A DNA stretch of 12,615 nucleotides from Candidatus Rifleibacteriota bacterium (GCA_022704885.1 JAKJFO010000020.1:24638-37252), one strand, 5' to 3'. Shown: positions 1 to 6,340, counted from the first letter of the stretch. The notes: generated from the sequence alone by a model not told the origin. Translations and numbers: made by a program.

Positions 1-16
1 GTTCAAGATAAGAGAG

Positions 17-49
17 TTATCCGCAGATAGCGCGGGTTTGCGCAGATCT
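17..49 (+). repeat. Intergenic CGCAGAT-type repeat, copy 1
   Basis: The 10-mer ATCCGCAGAT at 19-28 is followed at 41-47 by another CGCAGAT. The same 10-mer, again followed by CGCAGAT and by an ACACAGATC variant, occurs at 1241-1269 in the same orientation. The A/G-rich sequence just before each copy is also similar. The two copies bracket the plus-strand gene pair. Short CGCAGAT-rich repeats are scattered through intergenic DNA of many environmental bacteria; this looks like one of them. Confidence 0.55.
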
Positions 50-153
50 AACATAAAGACAGGAAATGCCTGGCTGGAGACTGGTGCTGGACGAGAAAGA
101 TGACACCTGAGAAAATTCGCGGTAAGACAGCATTTGCGCCATTATAAAAAAAG

Positions 154-184
154 TTGTGTCTTGCTGCAGGTAATACTGTATATT
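154..184 (+). promoter_or_regulatory. Weak sigma70-like promoter candidate
   Basis: TTGTGT at 154-159 could serve as a -35 and TATATT at 179-184 as a -10, with a long 19-bp spacer, about 40 bp upstream of the first plus-strand start. The match is poor and the spacing suboptimal. It is listed only as the best candidate in the leader, and the housekeeping promoter consensus of this organism is unknown. Confidence 0.2.
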
Positions 185-213
185 GTTCTTAAAAGTTGCA
201 GAACAAGCCTGCG

Positions 214-219
214 AAGGAG
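214..219 (+). promoter_or_regulatory. Ribosome binding site that decides the start of the DJ-1/PfpI gene
   Basis: AAGGAG lies 5 nt before the ATG at 225. The frame stays open back to another ATG at 183, but that one has no Shine-Dalgarno sequence, and the 14 residues it would add are not conserved-looking. The ATG at 225 is therefore preferred. Confidence 0.85.
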
Positions 220-224
220 ATATC

Positions 225-788
225 ATGAGCAAACCAGTTAAGGTCGGGATTCTGTTTGAGACTGATTTTTATGAAAACGAGATTTTCTATTATCAGCACC
301 GTTTTCAGGAAGAGAATATCGAGCTGCACTTTCTGAGCAGACTATGGGGCAACCCGTCGCTGACTTTTAAAGGGCATGAATATCAGATCAAAATGGATTG
401 CAACGAGAGCTTCGAGGGTCTCAGTGACGAAGAGTTGGCCGGTTTTTCAGCTATCATCGTGCCTGCCGGAATGGTCGCCGACCGTCTGCGCTACACTGCC
501 GACGTGACGCAGATTCCGCCGGCTACGCAGTTTCTGGCGCGGGCGTTTGCCAACAAGAATATAGTCAAGGGAATCATCTGCCACGGTCTCTGGCTGGTCG
601 CACCGATGCCAGAGCTGGTGCGGGGCCGTAAAATGACTTGTCACAACAACCTTCTCGGCGATGCCAAAGCTTATGGAGTCGATTATGTAAACCAGGATCT
701 GGTTGTCGACGGCGACCTGGTTTCGGCCCGAACTGGCGGTCACTGCCATCTTCTGGCTCGTCAGATCATCAATATGATCAAGAAATAG
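225..788 (+). CDS. DJ-1/PfpI family protein (class I glutamine amidotransferase-like fold)
   Basis: Encodes 187 aa. The N-terminal strand VKVGILFETDF (residues 5-15) is followed by an acidic cluster (E12, E17, E19) where the family carries its conserved Glu. Residues 74-82 (FSAIIVPAG) form the oxyanion-type loop. The nucleophile elbow is GIICHGLWLV, with Cys119 followed by His120, as in PfpI proteases, Hsp31-type chaperones and DJ-1 glyoxalase/deglycase proteins. Length is typical for a single-domain member. The family includes proteases, hydrolases, deglycases and amidotransferases, so the substrate cannot be assigned. The start at 225 is chosen for its AAGGAG site. A VOC-family gene follows 7 nt downstream and is probably cotranscribed. 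Both families include methylglyoxal-handling enzymes, which makes a carbonyl-detoxification role a reasonable but unproven guess. A second, more divergent family member lies on the other strand at 6418-7179. Confidence 0.88.
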   Translation: MSKPVKVGILFETDFYENEIFYYQHRFQEENIELHFLSRLWGNPSLTFKGHEYQIKMDCNESFEGLSDEELAGFSAIIVPAGMVADRLRYTADVTQIPPATQFLARAFANKNIVKGIICHGLWLVAPMPELVRGRKMTCHNNLLGDAKAYGVDYVNQDLVVDGDLVSARTGGHCHLLARQIINMIKK

Positions 789-795
789 GCCGACC

Positions 796-1230
796 ATGTC
801 ATCAGATAATCTTGCTTCTGTACAATTCGCTCATGTCGGCATGACCTGCTCGAACCCCCAGGAAACCGAACAGTTTTACTGCAGGTATTTTGGGTTTCGG
901 CGGGTCAGAACTGTTGATCTTGGTAGCAAACAGCTGATTTTTCTCGCCAGCGCAGACGACAATTTCAGGCTCGAACTGTTTCAGGCCACAGAACAATTGC
1001 CAGTGCCAGCGCCTGGCGGTAGCGGGCCTGAATGGCCGGCACTCAAGCATCTGGCCTTCTCGGTGCCAGACCTCGACGCTTTTCTGCGGCAGATGGGTGA
1101 CGCTGCGGTAATAACTCAGTCGACAGTCGATCTCGGTAAAATTGTGCCAGGCTGGAAGGCCGTCTGGTTAGCCGACCCCGATGGCCGCATAGTCGAAGTC
1201 TGTCAGGGCTACACCGACGAAAAGCCATAA
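796..1230 (+). CDS. VOC superfamily (glyoxalase/bleomycin resistance/dioxygenase fold) protein
   Basis: Encodes 144 aa, the usual size of a single-chain VOC protein with two beta-alpha-beta-beta-beta modules. All four canonical metal-ligand positions are present: His13 (FAHVGMTC), Glu60 (RLELFQ), His85 (LKHLAFSV) and Glu134 (RIVEVCQ). The protein is thus likely an active metalloenzyme, as in glyoxalase I, methylmalonyl-CoA epimerase or related lyases. The typical DPDGRIVE turn precedes the last ligand. The start at 796 lies 7 nt after the previous stop with only a weak AGG-type Shine-Dalgarno sequence overlapping that stop codon, suggesting translational coupling. The DJ-1/PfpI partner makes a glyoxalase-like role attractive, but VOC substrates are too diverse to name one. 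Confidence 0.88.
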   Translation: MSSDNLASVQFAHVGMTCSNPQETEQFYCRYFGFRRVRTVDLGSKQLIFLASADDNFRLELFQATEQLPVPAPGGSGPEWPALKHLAFSVPDLDAFLRQMGDAAVITQSTVDLGKIVPGWKAVWLADPDGRIVEVCQGYTDEKP

Positions 1231-1240
1231 GAATAAGATA

Positions 1241-1269
1241 ATCCGCAGATTACGCAGATGACACAGATC
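1241..1269 (+). repeat. Intergenic CGCAGAT-type repeat, copy 2
   Basis: ATCCGCAGAT (1241-1250), TACGCAGATG and ACACAGATC follow each other as three degenerate units of roughly 9-10 bp. The first 10 bases are identical to 19-28 at the left edge, in the same orientation. The repeat begins about 10 bp after the VOC stop codon. Confidence 0.6.
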
Positions 1270-1363
1270 CGCTGGCAGGTTTATAGCACTTAAAAATGAT
1301 TGATCCATGATTATGAAAAGTAACAATCTGGTCAGTTCAGGTTCTAAGGTCAAGACGACAGGC

Positions 1364-1387
1364 GTGCTCGTGCGCGTAATCGTAATC
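1364..1387. repeat. Hexamer-periodic repeat (GTGCTC GTGCGC GTAATC GTAATC)
   Basis: Four consecutive 6-bp units share the pattern GTnnTC/GTnnGC: two GTGCKC-type followed by two identical GTAATC units, then GATTGA. Six-base periodicity would encode alternating Val-Leu/Arg/Ile dipeptides if translated, but no gene context supports translation. Similar GTAATC/GTGCTC runs occur as intergenic repeats in various bacterial genomes (recalled, not searched). Confidence 0.45.
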
Positions 1388-1409
1388 GATTGAGCCGCTT
1401 GAAAGCATG

Positions 1410-1473
1410 CTCTCACAAAGCCACAAAGCCACAAAAAAAAGAGTTCCTTTGTGGCTCTGCGGCTTTGTGAGAG
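1410..1473. repeat. Long imperfect inverted repeat; possible bidirectional terminator
   Basis: The arms 1410-1435 and 1448-1473 are complementary over 26 bp with only two mismatches, separated by a 12-nt loop. The left arm contains direct copies of CCACAAAG. The hairpin lies 22 bp beyond the stop of the minus-strand outer-membrane gene and 179 bp beyond the VOC stop, where a shared terminator would be expected. No U-tract follows the stem on either strand, so it is not a classical intrinsic terminator. It may be a dispersed palindromic repeat, an RNA 3'-end stabiliser, or both. Confidence 0.6.
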
Positions 1474-1495
1474 TCTCTGAGATGGTTGGCCCGGG

Positions 1496-2551
1496 TTAGA
1501 AGCGGGTATCGATGAGGATGCCGTGGATCGAGCGTGACATGTCGAAGGCGGCGACGTTCGACCAGTTGCGGCTCCACAGGGTACGCAGCGAAACTCCGTA
1601 TTTGTCGTTGAAATATTTGGTCAGGGTGGTAATCGATGTGTACGAGCTGTCGTGCCTCTGGCCGCCGATCGACATGTATAACCCGTCATAGTCTTTGCGA
1701 TAATACTCGCTGTAGCAGTTGAGCAGCATGTCGTTGGGCAGTATGTAGCTGGTTTCGTAACTGATTTTGTGGCCGGCGCCATCCCAGGTTGTGGCACGCG
1801 CATGATCGACGTCGTAGCTGTAACCGACGCGTACCAGCCGTTTCGGCGTAACCTGTATACTGTGCGTCACTGCACCGCTCCAGTTGTGGCCGGTGCGGTT
1901 CGAGTTGGTGGCAAAGATCGAAACATTGCTGTAGTCGGTTTTGCGGTAACGCAGATCGATACTGGTCGTGTGCCCGTGCCCGCTCGAATAGACCAGCGAC
2001 GGGCCGGTCATCAGCGCTTCATCGAAGATCTTTTTGCCGAGCAGCAGGTGCTGATAGACGGTCGAATAGCGCAGAGTGCGCCGCTTTGTCAGGTTCCAGC
2101 GGCCGGCGAATTCGACCATATTCTGCGTCAGGTTGAAGTCGTCGAGTTCATCGTGGTTGCTGTTGAAAAAGGCGTAGTTGAGCGTGTAATCGTGATCCGG
2201 CGCGCGATACGGAATATAGCTGCCGATGATGTTGATCATTTTTCGACCATCGTTCATTTTGGCGACAGTGGGCGGAACCGGCGCACCGATAGCGTTGAGT
2301 ATCGCGTTGGTGTCATACTGGTAGCCGGTGGTTACCTTCCAGAACATGCGCTTTTCTGGCGGCGGCAGCTTGATCAGCTCAGCCATACTGAGCAGGCCGA
2401 ACGGGTGCGCACTGAGATACCACGGGTTGAACTTTGGCTGCGCGGCAGCTGGTGTAACACCGCCTTCGTCAGCCATTACCCCCGTTGAGGCTGCAATAAA
2501 CAGCACCACAAAACACAGCACTGCCCACTTATTGTCAATAATCTGTTTCAA
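1496..2551 (-). CDS. Putative outer-membrane beta-barrel protein with TTG start
   Basis: Encodes 351 aa. Residues 1-28 form a Sec signal peptide: Lys/Asp-rich start, hydrophobic core AVLCFVVLFIAAS, likely cleavage after VMA. After a short Pro-rich stretch the mature protein is dominated by alternating aromatic/polar strands, beginning with a TGYQYDTNA segment of the type seen at the start of many bacterial barrels. It ends in LIDTRF; a C-terminal Phe is the usual signal for BAM-dependent barrel assembly. I do not recognise a specific family or a transport substrate. The start codon is TTG (2549-2551), supported by AGGGAG seven nt upstream, and the signal peptide begins directly there. It is the last gene of the minus-strand series, 15 nt after a cupin gene, and is followed by the 1410-1473 hairpin. 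Confidence 0.7.
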   Translation of the reverse strand: MKQIIDNKWAVLCFVVLFIAASTGVMADEGGVTPAAAQPKFNPWYLSAHPFGLLSMAELIKLPPPEKRMFWKVTTGYQYDTNAILNAIGAPVPPTVAKMNDGRKMINIIGSYIPYRAPDHDYTLNYAFFNSNHDELDDFNLTQNMVEFAGRWNLTKRRTLRYSTVYQHLLLGKKIFDEALMTGPSLVYSSGHGHTTSIDLRYRKTDYSNVSIFATNSNRTGHNWSGAVTHSIQVTPKRLVRVGYSYDVDHARATTWDGAGHKISYETSYILPNDMLLNCYSEYYRKDYDGLYMSIGGQRHDSSYTSITTLTKYFNDKYGVSLRTLWSRNWSNVAAFDMSRSIHGILIDTRF

Positions 2552-2558
2552 AAATAAT

Positions 2559-2564
2559 CTCCCT
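2559..2564 (-). promoter_or_regulatory. Ribosome binding site supporting a TTG start
   Basis: On the minus strand AGGGAG precedes the TTG at 2551-2549 by 7 nt. It sits in the 15-nt gap just after the upstream cupin stop. There is no in-frame ATG near the signal-peptide start, so the TTG is taken as the true initiator. Confidence 0.75.
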
Positions 2565-2566
2565 CA

Positions 2567-2899
2567 TCAGCTTTTGGCCGGTTCGGGAACCGGGCGGCGC
2601 GGGCTGAAGATATCTATTGCAAGGCAGTCTTCGAGCAATTTGAACTGGTGGGAAACACCACCGGGTATGAAGTAGGAGTCACCGGCTTTGAGAACGGCCT
2701 TTTCGCTGCCGATCGTGACTTCGAAAGAGCCTTTCAGCAGGTATCCGAACTGTTCTTCAGGGTGTTCGTGTGCCGGCGAAACGGTGCCGGCCGGTGTGTT
2801 CCAGTAGAGGACGTTCATGTTACCGTTGCCGCCGAGGTCGGTGAGCTTGATGCCGTGACCGAAGTCGATTTCTTTGAGTTTGTCGCGAAATACGAACAT
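2567..2899 (-). CDS. Small single-domain cupin protein (copy A)
   Basis: Encodes 110 aa, the length of a minimal cupin. Cupin motif 1 is AHEHPEEQFGYLLKG, giving His44, His46 and Gln50 (Gln in place of the usual Glu). Motif 2 is GDSYFIPGGVSHQF, giving His84. These four residues probably bind a divalent metal. Such small cupins include sugar or polyketide isomerases, dioxygenases and ligand-binding regulators, so function is open. The protein aligns without gaps over most of its length with the cupin encoded at 7211-7555, sharing MNV at 28-30, the spacing of all four putative ligands, EKA-LKAGDSYF and a DIFSP/DVFSP ending. AGGAG lies 7 nt before the ATG. It is 13 nt downstream of the FGE-like lipoprotein gene and 15 nt upstream of the outer-membrane gene, so cotranscription is likely. 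Confidence 0.85.
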   Translation of the reverse strand: MFVFRDKLKEIDFGHGIKLTDLGGNGNMNVLYWNTPAGTVSPAHEHPEEQFGYLLKGSFEVTIGSEKAVLKAGDSYFIPGGVSHQFKLLEDCLAIDIFSPRRPVPEPAKS

Positions 2900-2912
2900 G
2901 CTGGTTCTCCTG

Positions 2913-4082
2913 TTATTCTACCTGAACGATGCGGAAGCCAAGGTCGCAATAGTTTGTATAAGCCCAGTTGGTGTTGGTGTGATAGATCGAAATCGGCGAG
3001 TTGTTGCCGTAAACCAGCCAGCTGCCACCGCGGCGCTGTCGGTAAACCCCGGATTCATCGTTAATCGGGTCTAGTTCACCCTTGGCCGGGTCGTAGCCAG
3101 CCGCTTTGTAGTCTTTGGCGAAATAGGTGTAAGACGAATAGAAATCCTGCGCCCACTCAGAGGCATTGCCGGCCAGATTGTATATGCCGAGTTTTGAAAC
3201 ACCGCCCGGGCAGCAGCCGACATCCTGTGTGCCGCCGCCACTGTTGTAGTTGGCCTTGCCGTCGAAATAGCTGAGCTTCTTGCCAAGTTCACTGTTGACC
3301 CAGTAATCAAGACCTTTGGGCTCCCATGCAACCATTCTGCGGTCATAAATCATGTTATCGTCATCATAGCGTGCGGCGTATTCCCATTCTGCTTCGGTTG
3401 GCAGGCGGTAACCAGGAGAGCCGTAAAAGCGGGCAGTACCGTCAAAGGTGCATGACCAGTCGGTAAGATTGTACAATTTGGTCAGACCCTGAATTTCACT
3501 CAGCATATTGCAGTAGAACGCAGCTCCATACCATGTAACGTAGACTATCGGGCGGTTCTCGAGGCCGGGAGCGACGACGAAACCATAGCCGGTATACGAA
3601 ATCTCGCACTTCTTACCTTCGTAGTCGGCATCGAGATTGAGCAGCTCCTGCTGGTTGCCTTCGGCATTTTTAACCGTTTCATTGCCGGCAAGATTGCCGG
3701 TCAGATAGCCTTTGCGCAGAGCATAGTTGAGCATATCGCAGAACTGGGCATTGGTGATCTCATATTTGCCGATTTTGTAATCGCGTGTCAGGGTCACCAG
3801 CCGCACCGGGCCGGTTACGCCCGAGTTATAATTGGCCGGGTAATCTGCTGCCACAGTATCGGTGCCATTTGCAAAGCCAGAGCCGTCACCCAGATTATCC
3901 CAGCCCATCTTGAAGGTGCCTTTGGGAACGGTCACCATCTCAGGAATGCGCGTGATGGTCGCGTTACCGATAACAGCGGCATCGTCATCATCGTCATCGC
4001 CGAAAATACTGCAGCCAGTAAGCGTCAACGAGAGAAGGCAAATCAACAGCAATGCATAAAATCTGAGTCTAAGATCGAGCAT
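2913..4082 (-). CDS. Lipoprotein with FGE/sulfatase-modifying-factor-like domain
   Basis: Encodes 389 aa. A lipoprotein signal peptide ends in the lipobox L-T-G-C with Cys24, followed by SIFG and six consecutive Asp (29-34), so the protein is anchored to a membrane outside the cytoplasm. The remainder is an FGE-sulfatase (SUMF1/C-type-lectin fold) domain: MVTVPKGTFKMG, KIGKYEITNAQFC, YVTWYGAAFYCNML, YRLPTEAEWEYAAR, LAGNASEWAQDF, RRGGSW and a final LGFRIV. The C-terminal region has only one Cys (NYCDLGFR) and lacks the closely spaced Cys pair of true formylglycine-generating enzymes, so sulfatase activation is unlikely; a binding or structural role fits better. The start at 4082 is preferred over 4130 because GGAG lies 6 nt before it and the signal peptide begins there. 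Its first 14 nt overlap the end of the DUF2878-like gene, indicating translational coupling. Confidence 0.85.
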   Translation of the reverse strand: MLDLRLRFYALLLICLLSLTLTGCSIFGDDDDDDAAVIGNATITRIPEMVTVPKGTFKMGWDNLGDGSGFANGTDTVAADYPANYNSGVTGPVRLVTLTRDYKIGKYEITNAQFCDMLNYALRKGYLTGNLAGNETVKNAEGNQQELLNLDADYEGKKCEISYTGYGFVVAPGLENRPIVYVTWYGAAFYCNMLSEIQGLTKLYNLTDWSCTFDGTARFYGSPGYRLPTEAEWEYAARYDDDNMIYDRRMVAWEPKGLDYWVNSELGKKLSYFDGKANYNSGGGTQDVGCCPGGVSKLGIYNLAGNASEWAQDFYSSYTYFAKDYKAAGYDPAKGELDPINDESGVYRQRRGGSWLVYGNNSPISIYHTNTNWAYTNYCDLGFRIVQVE

Positions 4083-4617
4083 GAGTTTCTCCAAACAGTC
4101 GAATAGAATAAAACGCACAAATCGGAACAATTACTGCCCAGCAGGCAGCTATGATCAGGTATCCGTGCCATGTCGGCGGCCTGAACGCGATGAGCCCCAT
4201 GTGAGAGGCATTGCCCATGATGATGAATGAGAATATTATGCCGGTAATTGGCGGAGTCCAGCGGCTTTTCGCGAGAATCTGCCAGAAGATATAGAGCATG
4301 AACCCGAAGTTCATCCACAAAACCAGTATCCATTCAGGGCAGAGCGGGTCGGAAAGCAACCAGCGCGAGCTGCTGCTGACCGAATATACCCCGAGCCAGA
4401 TCAGCGTCGAGTCGGCTATGAAGCCGATCAGGCCGGTCAGCACGGCAGCCAGCACACGCTTTGCTTTTGCCGTAGTGGCAGGCAGAAACAGGCTGTAGTG
4501 GATGGCGAGCGCAATAAGACCGAGCCATGGATAGCCATGCGTTGTACCCTGGTAGCAGGTCATCGAAGTAAGAATGAAGACCAGGGTATTGAGCTTAAGC
4601 ACCAGATCAGGTTTCAT
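4069..4617 (-). CDS. DUF2878-like polytopic membrane protein
   Basis: Encodes 182 aa, mostly hydrophobic, with about five or six membrane segments and short loops. Recognisable stretches are YPWLGLIALAIHYSLFL (near residues 29-45), LIGFIADSTLIWLGVY, the W-rich PEWILVLWMNFGFML and a later GNASHMGLIAF. This arrangement (PWLG, then L-DS-L---G, then P-WI--LW--F) resembles the DUF2878 family of inner-membrane proteins of unknown function. The frame continues upstream to 4827, but that would overlap the end of the ThDP enzyme by nearly 150 nt and add a non-membrane, low-quality N-terminus. The ATG at 4617 has GAAAGG six nt upstream. The gene follows the ThDP enzyme after 64 nt containing a hairpin and overlaps the lipoprotein gene by 14 nt. 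The family assignment is from memory of its pattern. Confidence 0.68.
   Translation of the reverse strand: MKPDLVLKLNTLVFILTSMTCYQGTTHGYPWLGLIALAIHYSLFLPATTAKAKRVLAAVLTGLIGFIADSTLIWLGVYSVSSSSRWLLSDPLCPEWILVLWMNFGFMLYIFWQILAKSRWTPPITGIIFSFIIMGNASHMGLIAFRPPTWHGYLIIAACWAVIVPICAFYSIRLFGETHARS
4089..4092 (-). promoter_or_regulatory. Ribosome binding site deciding the lipoprotein start
   Basis: GGAG on the minus strand lies 6 nt before the ATG at 4082, inside the 3' end of the preceding gene. It favours 4082 over the longer frame starting at 4130, whose extra 16 residues would bury the signal peptide. Confidence 0.7.
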
Positions 4618-4623
4618 GCATCG

Positions 4624-4628
4624 CCTTT
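4624..4628 (-). promoter_or_regulatory. Ribosome binding site deciding the DUF2878-like start
   Basis: AAAGG on the minus strand is 6 nt before the ATG at 4617. The site falls between the intercistronic hairpin at 4651-4673 and the start codon, so the hairpin does not sequester it. Confidence 0.65.
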
Positions 4629-4650
4629 CATAATGCGCGGCAGAGCAGAT

Positions 4651-4673
4651 CGGGCGCTCCAATGGAGCGCCCG
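4651..4673 (-). other. Perfect GC-rich intercistronic hairpin downstream of the ThDP enzyme gene
   Basis: CGGGCGCTCC at 4651-4660 pairs exactly with GGAGCGCCCG at 4664-4673 around a 3-nt loop (10-bp stem, nearly all G/C). On the minus-strand transcript it starts 8 nt after the ThDP enzyme stop codon and is followed by a mixed sequence without a U-tract. It is therefore more likely to block 3' exonucleases, mark a processing site or attenuate partially than to be a full terminator. Confidence 0.75.
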
Positions 4674-4681
4674 TCGATAGT

Positions 4682-6340
4682 TCAGTCCTGAGCCCAGGTT
4701 TTGAAAGGCATGACTTCGTCGGCATCGATAATGACATCGATGATCGATGGCTTGTCTGAAGCCAGTGCTTTTTTGAATGCATCGGCGAACTGTTCGAGCT
4801 TCTCAACCCGGAAGCCGTTCGCGCCACAGGCTTCGGCGTATTTGGCGAAGTCTGGGCAGATGATGTGATTGAACACTTCTTTGCCGTGCGCTGCGAGGTT
4901 GAACAGCTTGATGATATTGAATTCGCTGTTGTTCAAGATGACCCAGATGATCGGAATCTTGTTCTGCAAAGCGGTAAGGATTTCGAATCCTGCCATTTCA
5001 TAATCGCCATCGCCGCAGCCGACGATGACGCGGCGATCTGGATTGGCGAGTTGTACGCCGAGAGAGGCGTTAACATGCGAGGCCATCGGCCCAAAGCTGC
5101 CGGGATTCTTGAAGTTCTGGCCTTTGTTGAATTCCATGAACGCTGCCAGCCAGATCATGTTAGCACCGGCATCACCCAATACGATGGCGCGATCGGGCAG
5201 ATACTTCGCAAGTTCCTGGCACAGGGCACCAGGATGCACTTTGCTGCCTTTGTATTCGACAACTGAATTGTAAATCTTGTCTTTGGTGAAGGTTTTCTTT
5301 TCGACCAGGGGCTTTCTTTGGGTCAGCGCTGCGTCGATAGCCTTAATCGCCGGCGCAATATCAGCTATCATGCCGTAGTCGGTCGGGTAGACCTTGCCGA
5401 TTTCATCGCGGCTGATATTGATGTGCATGAGGGTCTTCTTGTCGAACAGCCCTTCTTCGAACTTCCACATCTGCCATTTCGGGAAAGAATTGCCGATGCC
5501 GATCACGAGTTCAGCAGCTTTGAAAGCCTCTTTCGCGCCCTTGTCGCCGCAGGTGCCCGGCATGCCAAGCGACAACGGGTGGTTTTCGGGGATGATGCCC
5601 TTGGCATCCATTGTGGTCAGAAATGGAATCTGAAATTTTTCGACGAACTGCAGCAGTTCTTTTTCGGCGTGGCTTCTGACGCTGCCGTAACCGATGATCG
5701 CGAGAATTTTTTTCTTCGCGTTGAGTGCGTTGGCAAGAACGTCGGCAAAAAGATCGACGGTTTTCTGCAGTGGCAGAACCGGTTTGATATCAAGCTTGAT
5801 TTCACGATGACGGGTCGCCGGCATGGCGGCGACGTCGTAAGGCAGGTCAATATGCACCGGGCCCGGGCGGCCTTCAAAAGCCAGATTTACGGCAGCTTCA
5901 ACTATGTCGCAGGCCTGATCGGGGTGTTCGATGAGAAAGGTTCCCTTGGTGGTCGCGGCAAACATTGCCTGAGAATCAGGAGTGCGGCCGATTCCGGTTA
6001 CTTCGCCGAGGTCGCCCTTGCCGCGCCATTTCTTGGGGGCATAAGAAGCGATAGAAAGCACCGGCAGAGAATCAGAAAGAGCTACGCCGAGACCCGAGAA
6101 AAAATTGTATGAGCCCGGGCCGCCCTGTGCATTGCAGACGCCGAGTTTGCCCTTGTTGAACATGGCATAGCCGCAGGCCATGAATGAGGCTGCCTGTTCA
6201 TGTCTGACCATGATGGTCTTGATTTTTTTTGACTCGGCAAATGCGAACAAAATGTCGCCCGACCCCTGGCCGGATCCGCTGAAAACCGCGTCTACCCCTA
6301 TAGATTCGAGCATTGCCACGATGGAATTACTGACATTCAT
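4682..6340 (-). CDS. ThDP-dependent enzyme of the acetolactate synthase-like superfamily
   Basis: Encodes 552 aa, the expected full length for the family (pyrimidine-binding, central and pyrophosphate-binding domains). The N-terminal domain has VRHEQAASFMACGYA with the catalytic Glu48, then NAQGGPGSYNFFSGL. The central domain (about 190-330) has the FAD/transhydrogenase-like IIGYGSVRSHAEKELL pattern. The C-terminal domain has the ThDP/metal motif GDGDYEMAGFE at 443-453, ending 26 residues later in NN (470-471). Relatives include acetolactate synthase, sulfoacetaldehyde acetyltransferase, oxalyl-CoA decarboxylase and benzoylformate decarboxylase. No IlvN-type regulatory subunit or other branched-chain biosynthesis gene is nearby, so a specialised 2-keto-acid decarboxylase or carboligase is more likely than anabolic acetolactate synthase; the substrate is unknown. 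AAGGAG lies 10 nt before the ATG. Hairpins sit in both flanking gaps (77 nt upstream, 64 nt downstream). Confidence 0.9.
   Translation of the reverse strand: MNVSNSIVAMLESIGVDAVFSGSGQGSGDILFAFAESKKIKTIMVRHEQAASFMACGYAMFNKGKLGVCNAQGGPGSYNFFSGLGVALSDSLPVLSIASYAPKKWRGKGDLGEVTGIGRTPDSQAMFAATTKGTFLIEHPDQACDIVEAAVNLAFEGRPGPVHIDLPYDVAAMPATRHREIKLDIKPVLPLQKTVDLFADVLANALNAKKKILAIIGYGSVRSHAEKELLQFVEKFQIPFLTTMDAKGIIPENHPLSLGMPGTCGDKGAKEAFKAAELVIGIGNSFPKWQMWKFEEGLFDKKTLMHINISRDEIGKVYPTDYGMIADIAPAIKAIDAALTQRKPLVEKKTFTKDKIYNSVVEYKGSKVHPGALCQELAKYLPDRAIVLGDAGANMIWLAAFMEFNKGQNFKNPGSFGPMASHVNASLGVQLANPDRRVIVGCGDGDYEMAGFEILTALQNKIPIIWVILNNSEFNIIKLFNLAAHGKEVFNHIICPDFAKYAEACGANGFRVEKLEQFADAFKKALASDKPSIIDVIIDADEVMPFKTWAQD

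Larger units (their letters stand above)
1..224. other. Non-coding leader upstream of the plus-strand gene pair
   Basis: No convincing gene is seen here. The only open frame across it runs antisense, overlaps the start of the real plus-strand gene and resembles no family. The stretch contains a copy of an intergenic repeat near its left end (about 17-49), a T/A-rich run around 141-153, a weak candidate promoter at 154-184 and the ribosome binding site of the next gene at 214-219. The gene to the left lies outside the window. Confidence 0.6.
1231..1495. other. Repeat-rich intergenic region between convergent genes
   Basis: This 265-bp gap separates the end of the plus-strand VOC gene from the end of the minus-strand gene series. 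It contains no credible gene; the minus-strand frame through it (about 1168-1434) gives a protein without family resemblance. It holds three unrelated repeat-like sequences in a row: a CGCAGAT repeat (1241-1269), a hexamer-periodic run (1364-1387) and a long imperfect hairpin (1410-1473). Confidence 0.75.

Noticed and set aside
1168..1434. Minus-strand open frame in the intergenic region
   Set aside because: Built largely from repeat sequence and overlaps the VOC gene end; no ribosome binding site and no domain.
1231..1495. CRISPR array or tandem-repeat locus
   Set aside because: The repeat units are short, degenerate and of three different types, with no regular repeat-spacer structure and no cas genes.
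1769..2488. Long plus-strand open frame (239 codons) opposite the outer-membrane protein gene
   Set aside because: Antisense shadow. The minus-strand frame has a signal peptide, barrel-like pattern, Shine-Dalgarno sequence and C-terminal Phe; the plus-strand translation has no recognisable family features.
2913..4082. Annotation as an active formylglycine-generating enzyme (sulfatase activator)
   Set aside because: The catalytic Cys pair near the C-terminus is absent and no sulfatase gene is nearby; only the fold is supported.
4618..4827. Upstream extension of the DUF2878-like gene
   Set aside because: Would overlap the 3' end of the ThDP enzyme gene by nearly 150 nt and adds a Ser/Arg-rich non-membrane segment; the ATG at 4617 has its own ribosome binding site.
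5318..6112. Long plus-strand open frame (264 codons) opposite the ThDP enzyme gene
   Set aside because: Antisense shadow of a gene with clear catalytic and cofactor motifs; its translation shows no domain and no ribosome binding site was found.
4682..6340. Annotation as biosynthetic acetolactate synthase IlvB
   Set aside because: No small regulatory subunit or other branched-chain amino acid genes are adjacent, and superfamily membership alone does not fix the reaction.
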